Source of the DNA: an uncultured Bacteroidales bacterium
GTDB lineage: Bacteria > Bacteroidota > Bacteroidia > Bacteroidales > F082
DNA: 7,007 bases
NCBI GenBank assembly: GCA_937902805.1
Contig: CALEMB010000172.1
Location: 1 to 7,007 of the forward strand
Direction: 5' to 3'
This document shows positions 6,870 through 7,007 of the stretch, piece after piece (position 1 is the stretch's first letter; every line of letters begins with the position of its first letter). The notes under the pieces were generated by a model, which saw only the letters and a list, made by a program, of their open reading frames with translations, did no database searches and had not been told where the DNA came from. The translations under genes were made by a program, and so were the position numbers.

Positions 6870-6972
6870 ATGAAAAAACTATTCATTCTGTTGTGCTGCC
6901 TGGTTTTGACCATCGGAGTGACAGCGCAAGATGCTGGCTCGGGGAACTCCACTTCAGATCCTGCCGAGATCG
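6870..6972 (+). CDS. Partial exported protein, N-terminal 34 residues only
   Basis: An ATG at 6870 opens a frame with a clear signal peptide: MKK, a hydrophobic core (LFILLCCLVLTIGV, 4-17) and a likely cut after A19 (VTA-QDA). A short Gly/Ser/Thr-rich, then acidic, stretch follows (to I34). The gene has its own promoter box and lies beyond a terminator, so it starts a new transcription unit. The genuine sequence stops at 6972, or possibly 6966, where sequencing adapter begins. The frame appears to run on to a TAG at 7005-7007, but residues 35-45 and that stop come from the adapter. The protein family cannot be told from what remains. The cysteines at 9 and 10 are within the hydrophobic core and too early for a lipobox, so a lipoprotein is unlikely. 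Confidence 0.7.
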
Positions 6973-7007
6973 AGATCGGAAGAGCGTCGTGTAGGGAAAG
7001 AGTGTAG
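6973..7007. other. Illumina TruSeq adapter left on the contig end
   Basis: All 35 terminal bases, beginning AGATCGGAAGAGCGTCGTGT and ending in GTGTAG, match the standard TruSeq universal adapter as read through from a short insert. Six bases immediately before it (6967-6972, AGATCG) duplicate the adapter's first six, so the true genomic boundary could be 6966 or 6972. This is not biological sequence. Confidence 0.97.

Noticed and set aside
6870..6972. Lipoprotein signal based on Leu-Leu-Cys-Cys
   Set aside because: The cysteines sit at residues 9-10 inside the hydrophobic core, before a normal cleavage region; VTA-QDA at 17-22 fits signal peptidase I.
6870..7007. Apparently complete 45-residue secreted protein
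   Set aside because: The last 11 residues and the stop codon are translated from Illumina adapter; only the first 34 residues are genuine.

Overview
The window looks like one end of a metagenomic contig from an uncultured member of the Bacteroidales (Bacteroidota), probably from a gut-like habitat. The evidence is a very large secreted protein ending in a type IX secretion (T9SS) type A sorting domain, TAnnTTTG-type -7 promoter boxes, start codons preceded by A-rich leaders with no Shine-Dalgarno sequence, and a small companion protein of a kind I recall from gut Bacteroidales.

Layout. Bases 1-456 hold no convincing protein gene apart from a possible 15-codon leader peptide at the very end. 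They carry 11-bp tandem repeats in two orientations (1-68), a short dyad (103-137), a long imperfect palindrome of the dispersed-repeat kind (174-265) and three TAnnTTTG boxes. Bases 457-6441 are one uninterrupted gene for a 1994-residue exported protein. Its architecture is: signal peptide; two tandem OB-like repeat pairs; an InlB/Bacteroidales-type repeat; a third OB-like pair; three BACON/Ig-like modules; an unassigned Trp/Tyr-rich module; a chitobiase C-terminal-like beta-sandwich (CHB_HEX_C_1); a fourth OB-like pair; a second Bacteroidales-type repeat; a large C-terminal region with a W-N-L-I-G-N-P-Y motif; and the T9SS sorting domain. I see no catalytic domain, so a surface structural, adhesive or glycan-binding role is inferred. 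Thirty-four bases downstream, a 95-residue protein has an N-terminal signal peptide and a C-terminal PLGSG / hydrophobic / basic tail. The two probably form an operon that ends at a strong intrinsic terminator (6787-6822).

A third gene starts at 6870 behind its own -7 box, but only about 34 codons are genuine. The last 35 bases (6973-7007) are Illumina TruSeq adapter, which fuses in frame and supplies a false stop codon. Anything read past 6972 is artefact.

How the parts may work together (inference): the large protein is exported by Sec, crosses the outer membrane through T9SS and is anchored or released at the cell surface. The small protein is co-expressed and membrane-tethered by its C-terminal segment; its relation to the large protein is unknown. 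I did not find a defence system, mobile element or CRISPR array.
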